Part shown: positions 10,162 through 21,900 of the stretch, in pieces
How positions within the stretch are numbered: the first letter of the stretch is position 1
Layout of the letters: every line of letters starts with the position of its first letter
Assembly (NCBI RefSeq): GCF_025766255.1
Contig: NW_026516683.1
Location: forward strand, 62,001 to 126,000
Length of the DNA: 64,000 nucleotides
Source: Zychaea mexicana
Lineage: Eukaryota > Mucoromycota > Mucoromycetes > Mucorales > Lichtheimiaceae
Direction: 5' to 3'
The notes under the pieces: model-generated
What the model was told of the DNA's origin: nothing
Database searches by the model: none
Seen by the model: the letters and a program-made list of their open reading frames with translations, nothing else
Made by a program: the position numbers and the translations under genes

Positions 10162-12132
10162 CTACTGGTCAACTAAAGGAAACAGAAAAAAAATCATTAG
10201 AAAACAACCCTTTATTTCGTGTCATCACCAAGTAAAAAACTTACCGATCAAATCGTCGAACCAGCCATCAAGATCTTCTGCCTCAGCGTCGAGCTGAGCA
10301 TTGAGAGCAGCAAGATCTTCTGCATCAGCGTCGAGCTGAGCACGGAGAGCAGCAAGATCTTCTGCGTCAGCGTCGAGCTGAGCACGGAGAGCAGCAAGAT
10401 CTTCTGCGTGAGCGTCAAGCTGAGCACGGAAAGCAAGATCTTCCGAACGGAGAGAAGGGAGAGAAGAGACGGAACAACCACTGTCATTTTCCTCGGCCTC
10501 GGCGGCAACTTGAGCACGGATGGCATCAAGATCCTCTGACGTGAGGAGCGGGAGAGAAGAGGCGGCGGGTTCTGGGGTGGCGGTGGTGGTTACGGCGTCG
10601 GTGGAGGGGTTGATGAGAGCTAAAAGCTCATCATCGGTCATCGCTATATAGCGTTGGAGGTCAGACCGAGTTGGGGATTCACCCTCAACTTCCATCGGCT
10701 GCAAATCGGCAGGAGAGTCCTCGGGAGAGTCCTCGGCTGCGCGATATTCCTCACCATGATCAGGCAGGGACACGCCCAAGGCGGTATGCCACGATCGTTC
10801 TTGTCGTGATGGCAGGGACGAACGCACAAAAGTGGTCGTATGCTCATATTGCAGGGACGAACACGCCGAAGCGGTCGTATGCTCGAAAAAGTATGGATTT
10901 TCGACAGAAGTATCACCTTCATGCCGCACATCAGAAGCGTCCGCCAACAAAGCCGAAGAAGGCATTAAATTGAAGGCTCCAACATCATACGACACAAAGT
11001 CATACGATGGATCCTCCATCTGCACATTTCGATCAGAGAGCGTGTCGTCTGTGTGTTCTGGCAGGGACTGACGCGCCGAAGCGGTAGTGTGCTCTAGCAG
11101 GGACTGACGCGCCGAAGCGGTAGTATGCTCTTGCAGGGACGAACACGCCGAAGCGGTCGTTTGCTCTAGCAGGGACGCGCATGCCGAAGCAGCCGTATGC
11201 TCTGGAGTTTGCAGGGACACGCATGCCGAAGCAGCGGTTTGCTCAGAAGATGGCAGGGACGAGCACGCCGAAGCGGCCGTATGCGCATCTGGAACAGACA
11301 ACGAAGGCATCGCGTGGTTGTCGACAAGTTCAAGAACACGGGAGCCATGCATAAGCAGAGGGGCCACAGGCTGATCTATCCTCACTTCAGTAGAGTCAGA
11401 ATTACAGGAGCCATGCAAAAGCAGAGGGGTCACAGACTGATCCACGTCGACAGGTTCAGGAACACGGGAGCCATGCAAAAGCAGAGGGGCCGCAGACTGC
11501 TCCATCATTACCATAACCATGTGCTCATCTTTCACAGTAATTGCATTATCGACTGTTGTTATTGATTGGTGCGGCTGAGAGACATGAGCGGAAGCCGCAG
11601 CAGCAGTCGGGAGCAACGCGTGGGGCTCAGGATTCCTCATTGCACCCAGGTGCTCAGCACGTCGCGCGGGCACGTACTCGGTTGTCAGAACACCACGATT
11701 AACATCAGAGTCAATCTCCCAGTCAATATCCCAGCAATGATAAATACATACCGGATTAGAAGAACGAGGCTGTCCACCATACTTTACACTTGGCCGACGG
11801 ATCGCATGCACAGGTTCAGTGGCAGTAGTTGAAGTTGTGGTGGCACGTTGCGTGAACAACGGCGGCGGAGGCGGAGGCAGCGGCGGGAAGTCTAATGGCG
11901 GAAATGGCCAAGAGAGGAACAACAACAACTTGAACGGGGCATCAAGAATCCATGTGCGCACATGAGTGCAACACTCGGCACGGACGACAAAGGCCACAAG
12001 GGCAACGGAAACAGCGATGACAGGACGGGACAGGGCATATCGGTAGATAGCGGCCACTGGTTCCCCAAAGATACACAGCAAGATACAAAGCAGAACGAGC
12101 TTGGCGAAGAGGGCGTCAGATACGGTGATCAT
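10162..12132 (-). CDS. Repeat-rich membrane-anchored protein of unknown function
   Basis: No family recognised. Model complement(join(10162..10172,10245..12132)), about 632 aa. The single long exon uses a strong GTAAGT donor at 10244, and an 11-nt terminal exon adds VDQ-stop. An upstream in-frame ATG (12276) is possible, but the leader before 12132 is pyrimidine-rich and the later ATG begins a clean hydrophobic anchor. Seen in order: one or two N-terminal hydrophobic segments (residues 5-60) and a third near 75-95; a proline run; three copies of a PLLLHGS unit (60-66 bp apart); six or more 12-14-residue EHTTASACSSL-type units; an acidic stretch; and four 14-residue AEDLAALRAQLDAD units predicted to be helical, possibly coiled coil. 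Composition and repeat turnover suggest a fast-evolving surface or membrane scaffold protein (inference). Confidence 0.65.
10265..10440 (-). repeat. 42-bp tandem array encoding 14-residue helical repeats
   Basis: AGATCTTCTGC (+ strand) recurs at 10271, 10313, 10355 and 10397, an exact 42-bp period, with a diverged unit 39 bp further at 10436. It lies inside the repetitive membrane protein and encodes its C-terminal AEDLAALRAQLDAD units, keeping frame throughout. Confidence 0.92.
11040..11290 (-). repeat. 36-42-bp tandem array encoding EHTTASAC-type units
   Basis: GCAGGGAC (+ strand) recurs at 11061, 11097, 11133, 11169, 11211 and 11253: spacing 36, 36, 36, 42, 42, always a multiple of three. 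Two further scattered units lie near 10812 and 10851. It encodes Thr/Ser/Ala/Cys-rich units in the repetitive membrane protein. Confidence 0.9.
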
Positions 12133-12276
12133 TGCGACAGAATGTAGTAAAAAGAAGCTGGTAAAGAAGAAGACCAGTGGGTTGGGCAGGCAACACTTTC
12201 TTATCAGTCGCCGTGCGCAGCAGATTGAAGCGCCGACACAATTTTCGCGTGAGGTGTGCCTACAGCACCTTTTCAC

Positions 12277-13390
12277 CTCTCATCGTGACATGGTCTTAAA
12301 AAAAAAAAGCGTGATTCTTTCTATGCTGCTGTTTAGTAACCGAGCAAAGGCAGATAACTATGGCGACAATCGCTATGGAAACAGCGCTGTTTATTGCTAT
12401 GATACGACACGCTACTGGTTCTCAACCTATTTGTGCGGCTTGTTGCTACGTGAAAATCTGGAGTGCAACATTTAATAAAAGCGAACGTTGCCACCAAAAC
12501 GTTTCTTCCTTTTTTTTTTGCTTTGCTGCCAGAGCCATTTGATAATACTAATGTAACCTTGCTTTTTCGTAAGTAAATAAATGATGGAGGAACTGAATGT
12601 AATAGCAGGTATAGAAGCCATAGGGACTCCCGTTAAGAGTGTGCCGCTCTTTCAAAGATAAAAGTATGTTTGAAGCAAAAATGAATTAGACATGTCTATG
12701 CATCTTTTTCCCAGTCTATATATCTACTATATAGTGCACTCGCTTTAATAACTATCGCATCGGATCAAGCGCGCTTCTTTGTTTCATTAAAGAAACGATA
12801 ACGGTGGATTTTTGAAATAGATGAATGAGCGTCGGAACAGATATGGATTGCACTGAGTTCGCACGGTAGACTGTGGCTACAGTAAGGCAGCAGACATTTA
12901 AATGGTACTGTTCGTCGACCTGGTCTTATCAAGAATTTGATAGACATGACACAGTATATGCAAGATGTTAAAAGGAGTAAATATACGATTAGTTGTGGTA
13001 TAATGTGCGACAACAAAGAAAACTACGACCACGTACATAAATGATGACCTACTACATAGTAGGTCGCCGTGAGTAGCACGATCTGTTAGCTGTTAAGTAG
13101 TATAAAATGCACTGCCTAGTTCGCTTTTGATTGAGGCGTTGACGACGGAAGCTTCGAAATAAATCATTTCTTTTCCCATCAAACCCATGCATGGCAGCGA
13201 GTTTACTGAAGGCACACATGGAGTCCGTCTCTTAAACGTTGAACTAATAAGACAATTAATACCGCGTCATATGCTATACCACCCATAGAGTACGGTAACA
13301 GTGAGGAAAGCAAACAGCCCTGTATATGTTTTTATATCATTTTCAAATAGAGGGGGTAAGAAAAAAAAATAAACTTTACAACTTGAAATT
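12277..13390. other. Intergenic region upstream of the repetitive gene
   Basis: Small ORFs only (for example + 12101-12475, which is mostly antisense to the repetitive gene's 5' end). No motif, tRNA or repeat recognised. It contains the 3' flank of the LtrA-family gene. Confidence 0.5.
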
Positions 13391-16300
13391 TTAATCTAAT
13401 AAGTCCACAATAGCTGATCGCAAAAAAAAATAAGTTAGACACTATCGCATCTTTTTTCCTGGAAAAAAAATTGAGCCAACATTTACCTTGTAGAATAAGT
13501 GATCCCATCATAACAGACAAGAGTACAATAGCATCCAATTGGGAAAACGGTAATGCACACATGCTCCATAAAACGATGGCGTTGATGATACGAGATGCAA
13601 TGATAATTTTACCGAATTTGTCTAGTTAAATGAAAGGCATTGTGTTAGTATTAACGTATCAAACCGGTGCTTCCTCTGTCCAAAGCATCTACATGTATAA
13701 AGAAAAGCCTCCATATTATGCTTACCAGCTAATTTTGTGTTTAACATCTTGATCAACGAGTTGATGGTAAGGATCAAGCCACCACAGATCAAAAACACCT
13801 TATATATAAACACCTTCTCCTCATCCGTAAAGCTGACATCCAAAGCCCCTCCTGCTCGTTTAGCGAAATGATGGTAATTAGTGGTGGTGCTGCTAATGTT
13901 GGTGGGCTCTTCTGTTGTGGATGATGATGATAATAATGGACTGCTGGCAATATCGAGAGCTTGTAAGGCTGTTAATGCAGTAGCACTGATGGCATATTGG
14001 AAGAGTGTCAAATAGCCACCAATATGGTGTTGTTTGTTATTGGATGAGGATAATGATGATGAAGATGAAGATGAGATGGTGTCGAGTTTCAGCTTGGCAG
14101 GCTCGCTGTCCAATGGATCGAATGAAGGAGTTGTTGTGTCATCGCTGTCGTTATTGTTGTTTGATAATGATGGGTATACGGATTCGATGGCACGTCTTGC
14201 GCGTCGATGGGCTGCTGCTTCTGTACTGTCACTAGTACTGCCGCTGCTCTCTGTGGCATGGTCCCCACTGCTAGTGCCACTACTTTCAGTAGCTCCATGG
14301 CTTTCAGTGCCTGATGCTTCTGTACCATGACTTTCACTTTCAGTTGGGTCCTCTTCCTCGGTAATAACACCGGCAGCAATCATTTGTCCTCGATATACCT
14401 TCAATCTATGAAATAAATCACCTAGGGTTCAGCTTCACCCGTCTCAACTTATAAGCAACATGATTAATGGGAAGGTAAACTTACACATCGATTAAAGCAA
14501 TACCAAAGGCGACTTGACACAAATGCAGAGGGAAATGCAAGTAGACCCAGACTTGATGGTGCTTGTTGACCAAAAAGACCTCTTTGGTGAAGTCCTCAAA
14601 GTACATGAAAAAGAAGCCGAAGATGATGACGACAGCCATAAAGTTTGGGAATACGACCAAAGGATTCATGCCTGACTTTGCCACCAGTGCAATCAGACCC
14701 ATCAAGTTCTCTCCTATATATGATACGTAACGAAAAGCAAAAAGAAATAAGGTTAATATATGAAAGACATAGGGTAGCTTTCGATAGAGAGAAAGAGAGG
14801 AGAATTTACCCAAAACGATCAAAGTCAATAAACCCAAACGTTCGGCCAAGTTGCTGGCAGCCCAAGACAAGGCCTTGTCGCTTCGACTAATGACATTGAC
14901 GACAAGTTCAGTGAGAATACCGAGATACCATAGAATACGATGTGTGCCTTGATCGAGAATTGCCAGAGAGGCAGCCCAGAGCGTGATCGAGATCAAATTG
15001 GCGCCAATATAGAAAGCTAGTGCGATTCGGGATTTGGATCTGGCCAACAGAGCCACAATAAAGACTAAAAAAATATATGCGAAAATGGCTTTTTTTAGCA
15101 GAATGACCATCAACACGCTAAAAAAAAATCCTCTAACCTATAGAATACTCGCATACGAGCACGCCCTTGAGTGCTATTGCATAATATAAAGAAAATGGGT
15201 CAGCATGATGATAGTGTGTGAGCTAATAAAAAAAATGACAATCTTTTTGTATAGTAACAAATGAGGGATGGTTGCACAAGATACATTACCGATGTAGCCA
15301 TAGACGTATGCTGGTGAGCTATAGAAATGTTCCGCCGTGCCTGCCATAGCAACTATTCAAGCATTATTAACGATTAGAAAATCAATGAATTGAAGATATG
15401 ATCTACGAGGTAATACAAGGAAAGAGCCACGCGCAATATCATTCATTCATGAAAAGAATGCGGTGTGGTGTTACACATACTGACTGCACACATCTCAATT
15501 AATTTCCAGATGTGATGTACAACATCATCGCTATAGAATGTAGAGAGGATAAACATGTCAGTAAATTTTCCCTCTTCACAAGAGATGAGAGTGCATATGT
15601 ATAGGGGAGCAGATGATGTCTCTTTCGCATGGAACTTACGTGTCAAATCGCGCCGTATAACTATAAATTGAGTTTAATGCTTCATCAGTAAAAGGATTTT
15701 CCTGTGTAACCGCACACTTTCTCAAAGGAGTCCTACTGTAGCTTACAGTGAGCTTGCTGTCCAGGCCCACCAGGTGATGATAAACCATTGGGTATATGTT
15801 CCAAGCGAAGCCCAGTCCTTGATGACATGGTTGTGTGTGAACTCAGTAAGAGTGGCAATGTAGAACAGATCATAGAACAATTCGAGCCACGATGCGGCTT
15901 TTTCTTGGCCAATATCAGCACTCAGATCAGGTTCGGGGTGTCTGTTTGCAAATTAATAGCAACTAATTAGTTTACACTCTCTTTCTTATTACTGCATACG
16001 CCCCCTTTCTTCAAAAGTGGATAATACTGTACTGGAAGAACGGCCGTCGAGTGGCCTCGGGAGGAAGTATATCATGGAATTGGTGTCGCTTGGGCTTAAA
16101 TTCGACATAGACGTTTTCGTTGAATTCGATTGTATAGTTTTCAGGGTTGTGCTCAAGGTTTGACAAGTCATGGAAATGCTCGGACGCGTGGTGATTTGAG
16201 GAGAATTCGGACTTGTGGTGGTGAATTTTGATAGAGAACTCGCGTTTTGATTTGTACAGGAATGCTGTCAGACCGTCAGTATCGTGCACGCCATTAAATT

Positions 16301-17223
16301 TGATTCGCTCTTGTGGTGTCAACTTGATCTGTACAACGAGAGGTGCAGGAGGTCAGTGGTGTGCCTGTGTGCAAGCTTTTCATTGTTTTCTTTTTGTTTG
16401 CATGGTTTTGTTGTGTCACATGTCAACAATCTCAGTATACCTTGCGCGCAAACACCTCAGCCTTCTCGTGATTTAAAGCGAAGCTTTGGTTACCGCGTAA
16501 CTGTCGAAAGTGAACAACTGTGGATATCATTTTTTTTTCCTTTTAGTATTCATTATAGCACATTGATTTTGCCAAACTTGGAAACGCCAAGGGAGTAGTG
16601 GTATTAGAGGGAGGCTTTTTTCCGTAGTCCATACCAACAACGTAATCTTCCTCTTCTTCGGGAGGTGGTGGAGCACCTGGTGGGACACTGGAATAGGCAA
16701 AATACAAGATTTTTTATTCATACCGGATGCGTGAGTGAGTGAGTGATGATGTGTTTCGCATGCATTTACATGATGTATAAAGTTAGGGAGCTTCAAGCCA
16801 TAGGACAAAAGGCGCAGCTCTATATATATATCTGTTGCATGTTATATGCTACGTGAAAGGTTATAAATACCTTTGTCGCCATGCTTGCATATCGTGCTTG
16901 AAAGTTTCTCTACGGGCTCGGTGGGCGTGGAGCTGCTCGATAGGGTGACTGATCACGTCGCCAAACGTTTCGTCGCCGTGATGATAGAGAGGCCGTTCCG
17001 ACATACTGGTTCTATTACCGCTACTCTTTTGCTCATCGCTAAACTCGATTTGTTCCATCTCGACATCATTGTCGGCACGATTCAGGGCCATAAACTCTTC
17101 GTCGTCGTCGCTGTTGTTGTTGTTGTTGCTACGAATAATACTTTGACGCCCAATGGGTGGACGGTAGCCGCCTCGACCCCGCATCGTAGGACCTCGTCGC
17201 ACCGTGCCTCGTCGCATACTCAT
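13391..17223 (-). CDS. LtrA-family (low temperature requirement A) multi-pass membrane protein
   Basis: Fungal member of the LtrA family (PF06772-type), a multi-pass membrane protein of unknown transport or sensory role. Fourteen phase-consistent exons: complement(join(13391..13413,13487..13621,13726..14405,14485..14713,14810..15064,15138..15173,15290..15352,15481..15530,15640..15660,15747..15941,16033..16328,16441..16517,16635..16687,16871..17223)), 821 aa. The N-terminus is Arg/Gly-rich then acidic (residues 1-120). A domain with HHHKSEF precedes the LtrA core, which opens with SWLELFYDLFYIATL (about residue 273), then YTARFDTDDV, AERLGLLTLIVLGENLMG and VYLHFPLHLCQVAFGI. A roughly 200-residue Ser/Glu-rich loop (from about 548) separates the final two hydrophobic segments. 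Exon 9 from the 5' end is 21 nt... counted as 15640..15660; the last exon is 23 nt. The many introns argue against recent bacterial transfer. Confidence 0.88.
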
Positions 17224-18000
17224 GGTTTTTGATGTGTGTGTTGATATACAAAAAGAAGATGTGTGTGGATGAGAGGGTAGACGAAAGAAAGAAGAAGAAG
17301 CAGTAAAGAAAAGGGGGGGGGAGAGAGAGTTAAGAAATAAAAGGCTTAGGCACCTTGGCAGCAAGCAGCAGCATCCAATGCTAACCAGTAAGCAGCAGCA
17401 AAGCGCAGTACAGATCAATTAGCTGGTAGATCCCCAAAGCAGTTAAAAAGATGAGAACCTGCCGAAACGGGAATGGCTTTGTTTCGCTGGGACAAAGAAG
17501 TAAGGCAAGTCTGGGCCTCGAGAGAAGTTGTGCCCTTTACTGTTTTCGGCAGAGAGCCACACTCTCAGCCAGCAGTTGGCAGTGCGGATGCTCATTTGCC
17601 TATTCCTGGCTTGCCAAATGCACGTAGCGTGACGTACGCTATGAATGATAAAATTGCTCAAATAAGGCATTAGAAGAGACACTAAAGAGTGGAGAGCGAA
17701 AATGAAAAAAAGTCTTCTTTGATTTCCATCCGTCATAAACTTGCAAATTAAAAGGCGTGCTCCTTCTGTCCTCGGGTCGGCTTAGCTCACTTGAACATGA
17801 TAACGACCGGTTCGATGGGGGGAGAGAGCTGATTTGGGGGGAGGGGGTGGAGACAGAGAAGCAAGCGACAGACACTCACTCAGTGAACATCACAACGACG
17901 TAATGATATGCATTTCTTATTGCAAGGGTTTTCGAGCTGTATATATAATAATACCCTTAGCCAAGCACCACTCTTTACAAAACATATCATCAACGACACA
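17224..18000. other. Shared upstream region of LtrA-family and Bli-3-like genes
   Basis: Divergent promoter region. It contains G-rich tracts (17313-17322, 17815-17850). A TATATAATAATA stretch at about 17941-17952 lies about 50 bp before the Bli-3-like ATG and is a plausible TATA-type element. A plus ORF at 17473-17673 has no homology I recognise. Confidence 0.5.
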
Positions 18001-18720
18001 ATGGACCCTCCACGCGAAGTCAACAAGGACCCTAATCCCGTTACAACCGAAAAGAAGATCGAAGACCTGTACAACCTCATCCGGGGTATTGGCTTTTGCA
18101 TGATGACTACCGTCTGCAAGGATACGGGCGGATTGGTGAGCCGTGCCATGTCTCCTCGCGCGGTAAGTTCTTTCTCTTATAACACTTCTCTTTTTGCTCT
18201 GTTGATCGGCGAAAAAATAAACCAAGTAGTAACGTTTCATCTTTCCACCAAACAATATCATAAGCCCGAAGCAGCAGATGCACCAGCCGACCTGTGGTTC
18301 TTTGTGAACGCCACCAGTCCCAAAATCAAAGACATTGAAGCCAATCCCAACGTCAACCTGGCGTTCCACAAGCAAAGCACCTCCGAATGGATCAGTGTTT
18401 CTGGCAAAGCCGAGATCGTTCATGACCGATCCAAAATCAAGCAACTCTACAGTGTCGATCTGAAGCCATGGTTCGGTGATTTACATGATGGTACCCATGA
18501 CGGCGGACCAGACGACCCTCGTATTGCCTTGATCTTTGTCACCGCCGAAAGCGTTCATTACAGTCTCAAGGATACGGCTGCGCCTTTGCAGATTTGGCGC
18601 ATCACCAAGGGTATGATCACTGGTGAGGCGCCAAAGGTCTCGGCTGAACGCTCGTTGGAAGAAGACGAGTTGCATCATGGTCGCAATATCCGCAAGATGG
18701 GCGATTCTGTGGTGGAGTAA
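18001..18720 (+). CDS. Bli-3-like pyridoxamine 5'-phosphate oxidase-fold protein (general stress protein 26 type)
   Basis: FMN-binding split-barrel protein of the Bli-3 / general stress FMN-binding family. Neurospora bli-3 is blue-light inducible; the biochemical role here is unknown. Model join(18001..18162,18265..18720), 205 aa. Seen: EKKIEDLYNLIRGIGFCMMTT, GLVSRAMSPRA at the exon junction, DLWFFVNATSPKIKDIEANP, VNLAFHKQSTSEWISVSGKAEIV (written here only as family pattern) and a C-terminal tail with DPRIALIFVTAESVHYS. The intron has a GTAAGT donor. The ATG follows an ACAC-rich leader. The short gap to TRA1 (about 180 bp) makes the two genes convergent. Confidence 0.88.
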   Translation: MDPPREVNKDPNPVTTEKKIEDLYNLIRGIGFCMMTTVCKDTGGLVSRAMSPRAVSSFSYNTSLFALLIGEKINQVVTFHLSTKQYHKPEAADAPADLWFFVNATSPKIKDIEANPNVNLAFHKQSTSEWISVSGKAEIVHDRSKIKQLYSVDLKPWFGDLHDGTHDGGPDDPRIALIFVTAESVHYSLKDTAAPLQIWRITKGMITGEAPKVSAERSLEEDELHHGRNIRKMGDSVVE

Positions 18721-18900
18721 TCAAAGTAGTATCCCAATCACCCGTTCTTTAGCAGTATTCCACTTTGTTTATCGCTGTACCCAAGAAATCAATTGCTGAA
18801 AGAAATGTATATGGAAGATGTATGTATATGTATGTGTATGTATGTATGTATATATATATAAGTGTAATAAAAAGAAATTACAAGAATGTTATGCTAGTTT

Positions 18901-21900
18901 TTACAGCCATGGCATCCATGTACAATCGACTTGTGCCATCTTTTGCGGGTTGCTTGCTTGTGAGATAAGATCAATCACATTTTGGTTGGTGGGCTTGTTG
19001 GCATTAATGGTCTTTTCACGGTCAGCCTTACACGACAAGAACTGCGCCTTGGCGACGATCTGCATCACATTCGAATTGACACGTTCCTTAAACTGGGCAT
19101 CTGTGACACTGCGATTGTTGGCTGTGTGCCACGTCATGAGTTCGTCACGTACAAACGGTCCCAGATATTGATCCAACTCGAGTTCGGGTTCGGTAAGACA
19201 GCGAGCCGTGGCCACAAGACAGCTGGTGAAAGGTCCTTCGATACCAACAGGCGTGATAAACTCTTGGATGTTCGGGGTAAAGCGGAAGGGCACAGGTTCA
19301 CCGTTACTGAATGTCGCGTTTGTTTGATTGAAGCCTGTTATTGTGAAATGAGAATAGATGAACTCAATACAGCTACACTAGAAACTTCTTTTTCGTGCAC
19401 ACACCCGGTTTAAAGCTAATATAGTACACTTACTCGGCACAAATTCAATCATCCACACATCGCCCGTGCTACGAGAGATGGCGATGCGATACGGCATACG
19501 TTGGCCCACACTGAAGATGTAGGTCATGAATGTGGCTGTTGCATATTGAGCAGTGAACTGCTTTCGTAACATGTAATAGTCGGTGTATGATCCCATGGTG
19601 CGAAGCATGTACTGTGATAAGCCCCCCAAAAAAAGCTGTCAGTTACATACTAGTTCCAAGAGTTACTCCACATTCCTTTCCTTTTATTTTTACCTTGCTA
19701 AGAATGTTAGACGGCACCATGCTATTGCTGATCTCGTCGTTGATTTCCATGCGCAAGTTGAGCAACTCTGTCTTTTGGGCGACAACATCCTTGTTGGGCG
19801 TAGTAGTGCTATTATTTGCATTATTGTTACTGTTGCTGTTGATAGTACTAATGTTGTTCTTGAGCTTCTCAGCATAGAAAGCCAACGGATCATCCTTGTG
19901 CATGTTGACGTCGTCGCAATAATCTTCATAAATATCATGCAGGGTATAGTAGGATGGATCGTCTTGAACGATACGAACATTGGGCGCCAAGGGAACAATC
20001 ACTGGCAGATGGAACGACAAGTTGCGCATGCGGCTCTCCTTGCGACGTTCCAAAACACCATTCAGCAAACGGAACAGTTGCATCAAACGCTCTTCACGAC
20101 GGAACTGTCGAGGTGCTGGGTTCTGGATCAGGAACGGATGAAGACTACCGTCGTGACCACGGATCGTAAGACGTCGAGAACATGTTCCCACCCAACGAAT
20201 GAATTCCACCTCAGGCATGAACCGGTCGATGCGTAAAAAGTCGTTGGCATTATCCTTGAGCTAAAGACAGAAAAAGATATTAGCCTTAGGCTAGCTTGTA
20301 CTACTAAAAATAGACAGACAACTAATCAATCCCAACACGGTATATGTATTCTTACCAAAAGATATTGTCCTGGGATCTCAACATCATCGAAACGAGCATG
20401 GTGGAACTCGGCCAGATAACACGACAAGGCTTCCAACTTTTGCTTGCGTGGACGAGCATCCAACATGGCTTCAAATTTGTCCCGCCACAATCGAAGTTTG
20501 GCAACATATTCTTCGAGATTGAGCTTGGCTTTAGCAAAATCGTTGTAAAAGGCCGTCTTCATATGGCCAGGGTACAAGCTTTCTGCGAAACGGGCAATGT
20601 TGTTGACGGTCGACTGGGTCAGTTGTAATGTATCGCCTGGGTTCGTTAGTCTGGACAACAGTTGCTTAAAAAAGAAAAATGTAATTATTAGTTTTTCCAT
20701 TGTCAAAGGAGCGGGGGATAAGTGTCTAGGCAAATATACCTGAGCGCCTTCATTATACAGTGCTACAACAAGTCGGTACATATCCTCATCAGCAAGAGGC
20801 TTGAATTTGAGTTGGATTTGATCCACCATGGTTTCCATCGACAAAGCCAGCAAGGGATAGCCAGTCTTTAACATGGCCATAATCTCGTCAAGTGGATGGC
20901 CGCTACTGGGGGTTAGACCGGGCATAGCAGCAGGTGTTCCTGCCCCCATGGATGGCTGTATATTGTTAGGACGACCACCATTTGCTGCTACTGTTGCCGC
21001 TGTCGTTGCCGCCGCCGCCGCCGCTGCTGCTGCTGCAGGTGTGTTCGATTGCTGACCCTTGTCATCCGTAATCTTGTTATTCGGCGTGGCTGCTCCTGCT
21101 GTAGGCGTCTGGTCAGCACCATTACCAGGAGTAGCATTAGCGTCTTGTTGTTGGGGCACAGACTGATCACCTTCAGCAGCCTTATTAGCTGCACTACTTC
21201 CGCTAGGTGCAGTTTCATCTCCATTCGAATCCTCTTGCTTCACAAGCGTAGCTGCGCCATCCTTCTTTTCGTCTGACTCTTTTTTATCTTCGTCCATGGC
21301 ATCTCCCTTGTCACCACCATTACTTGAGTCAGCGTTTTGATCTTGGTTAGCCGCAGAAGAGGAGGAGGAAACATCGCCGCCTTCATTTGCTGTGGTGGTG
21401 GTCGCAGAAGAAGAAGAAGATGCATTGGCTGCTGCTGTCTTGAGTGCGGCCATTGCTTTGGCGTCCGCCACTGTCGCAGAAGGTGTCATTGGCTCTTCCT
21501 TGAGCTTGTTGTTAGCACCAGTATTGGTGTTGATTGATAGACCCTCGCCGGATGATTGCATGGAGCCTTGCATCGAATCCATCGACTGTGCAGATGGCAC
21601 ACGTTTCATTAATTCTTCCTTGGCTGTACGTAATTGGAAATGCAAGGCCTAAACACAAAAAAAAAGGTTTCAATTTCATGCAAAACCACTTTATCTTTCA
21701 CTTTTCTAAACCCCGATATAATCGCTACTTACTTGAGGAAACTGTTTGGCAATACGGATAAGAATGGCGCGAGCGTGTCTTGCTTCACGATGCTGCAGCG
21801 CTGTCAACAACTGTGGGATAAACGTAATCCAGTACCAGACCGGCCATTCGCCCTTGTATCCATCGAACGCCATAGAGATCGTACCACTTTGGTCATCAAG

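Noticed and set aside
12133..12276. N-terminal 48-residue extension of the repetitive protein (ATG at 12276)
   Set aside because: The segment is Cys/Arg-rich with a pyrimidine-rich second half typical of a leader; the ATG at 12132 gives a cleaner membrane anchor. Not excluded, only less likely.
13391..17223. Horizontal transfer of a bacterial ltrA gene
   Set aside because: Fourteen exons with host-like splice signals and eukaryotic extensions; no atypical base use or bacterial neighbours.
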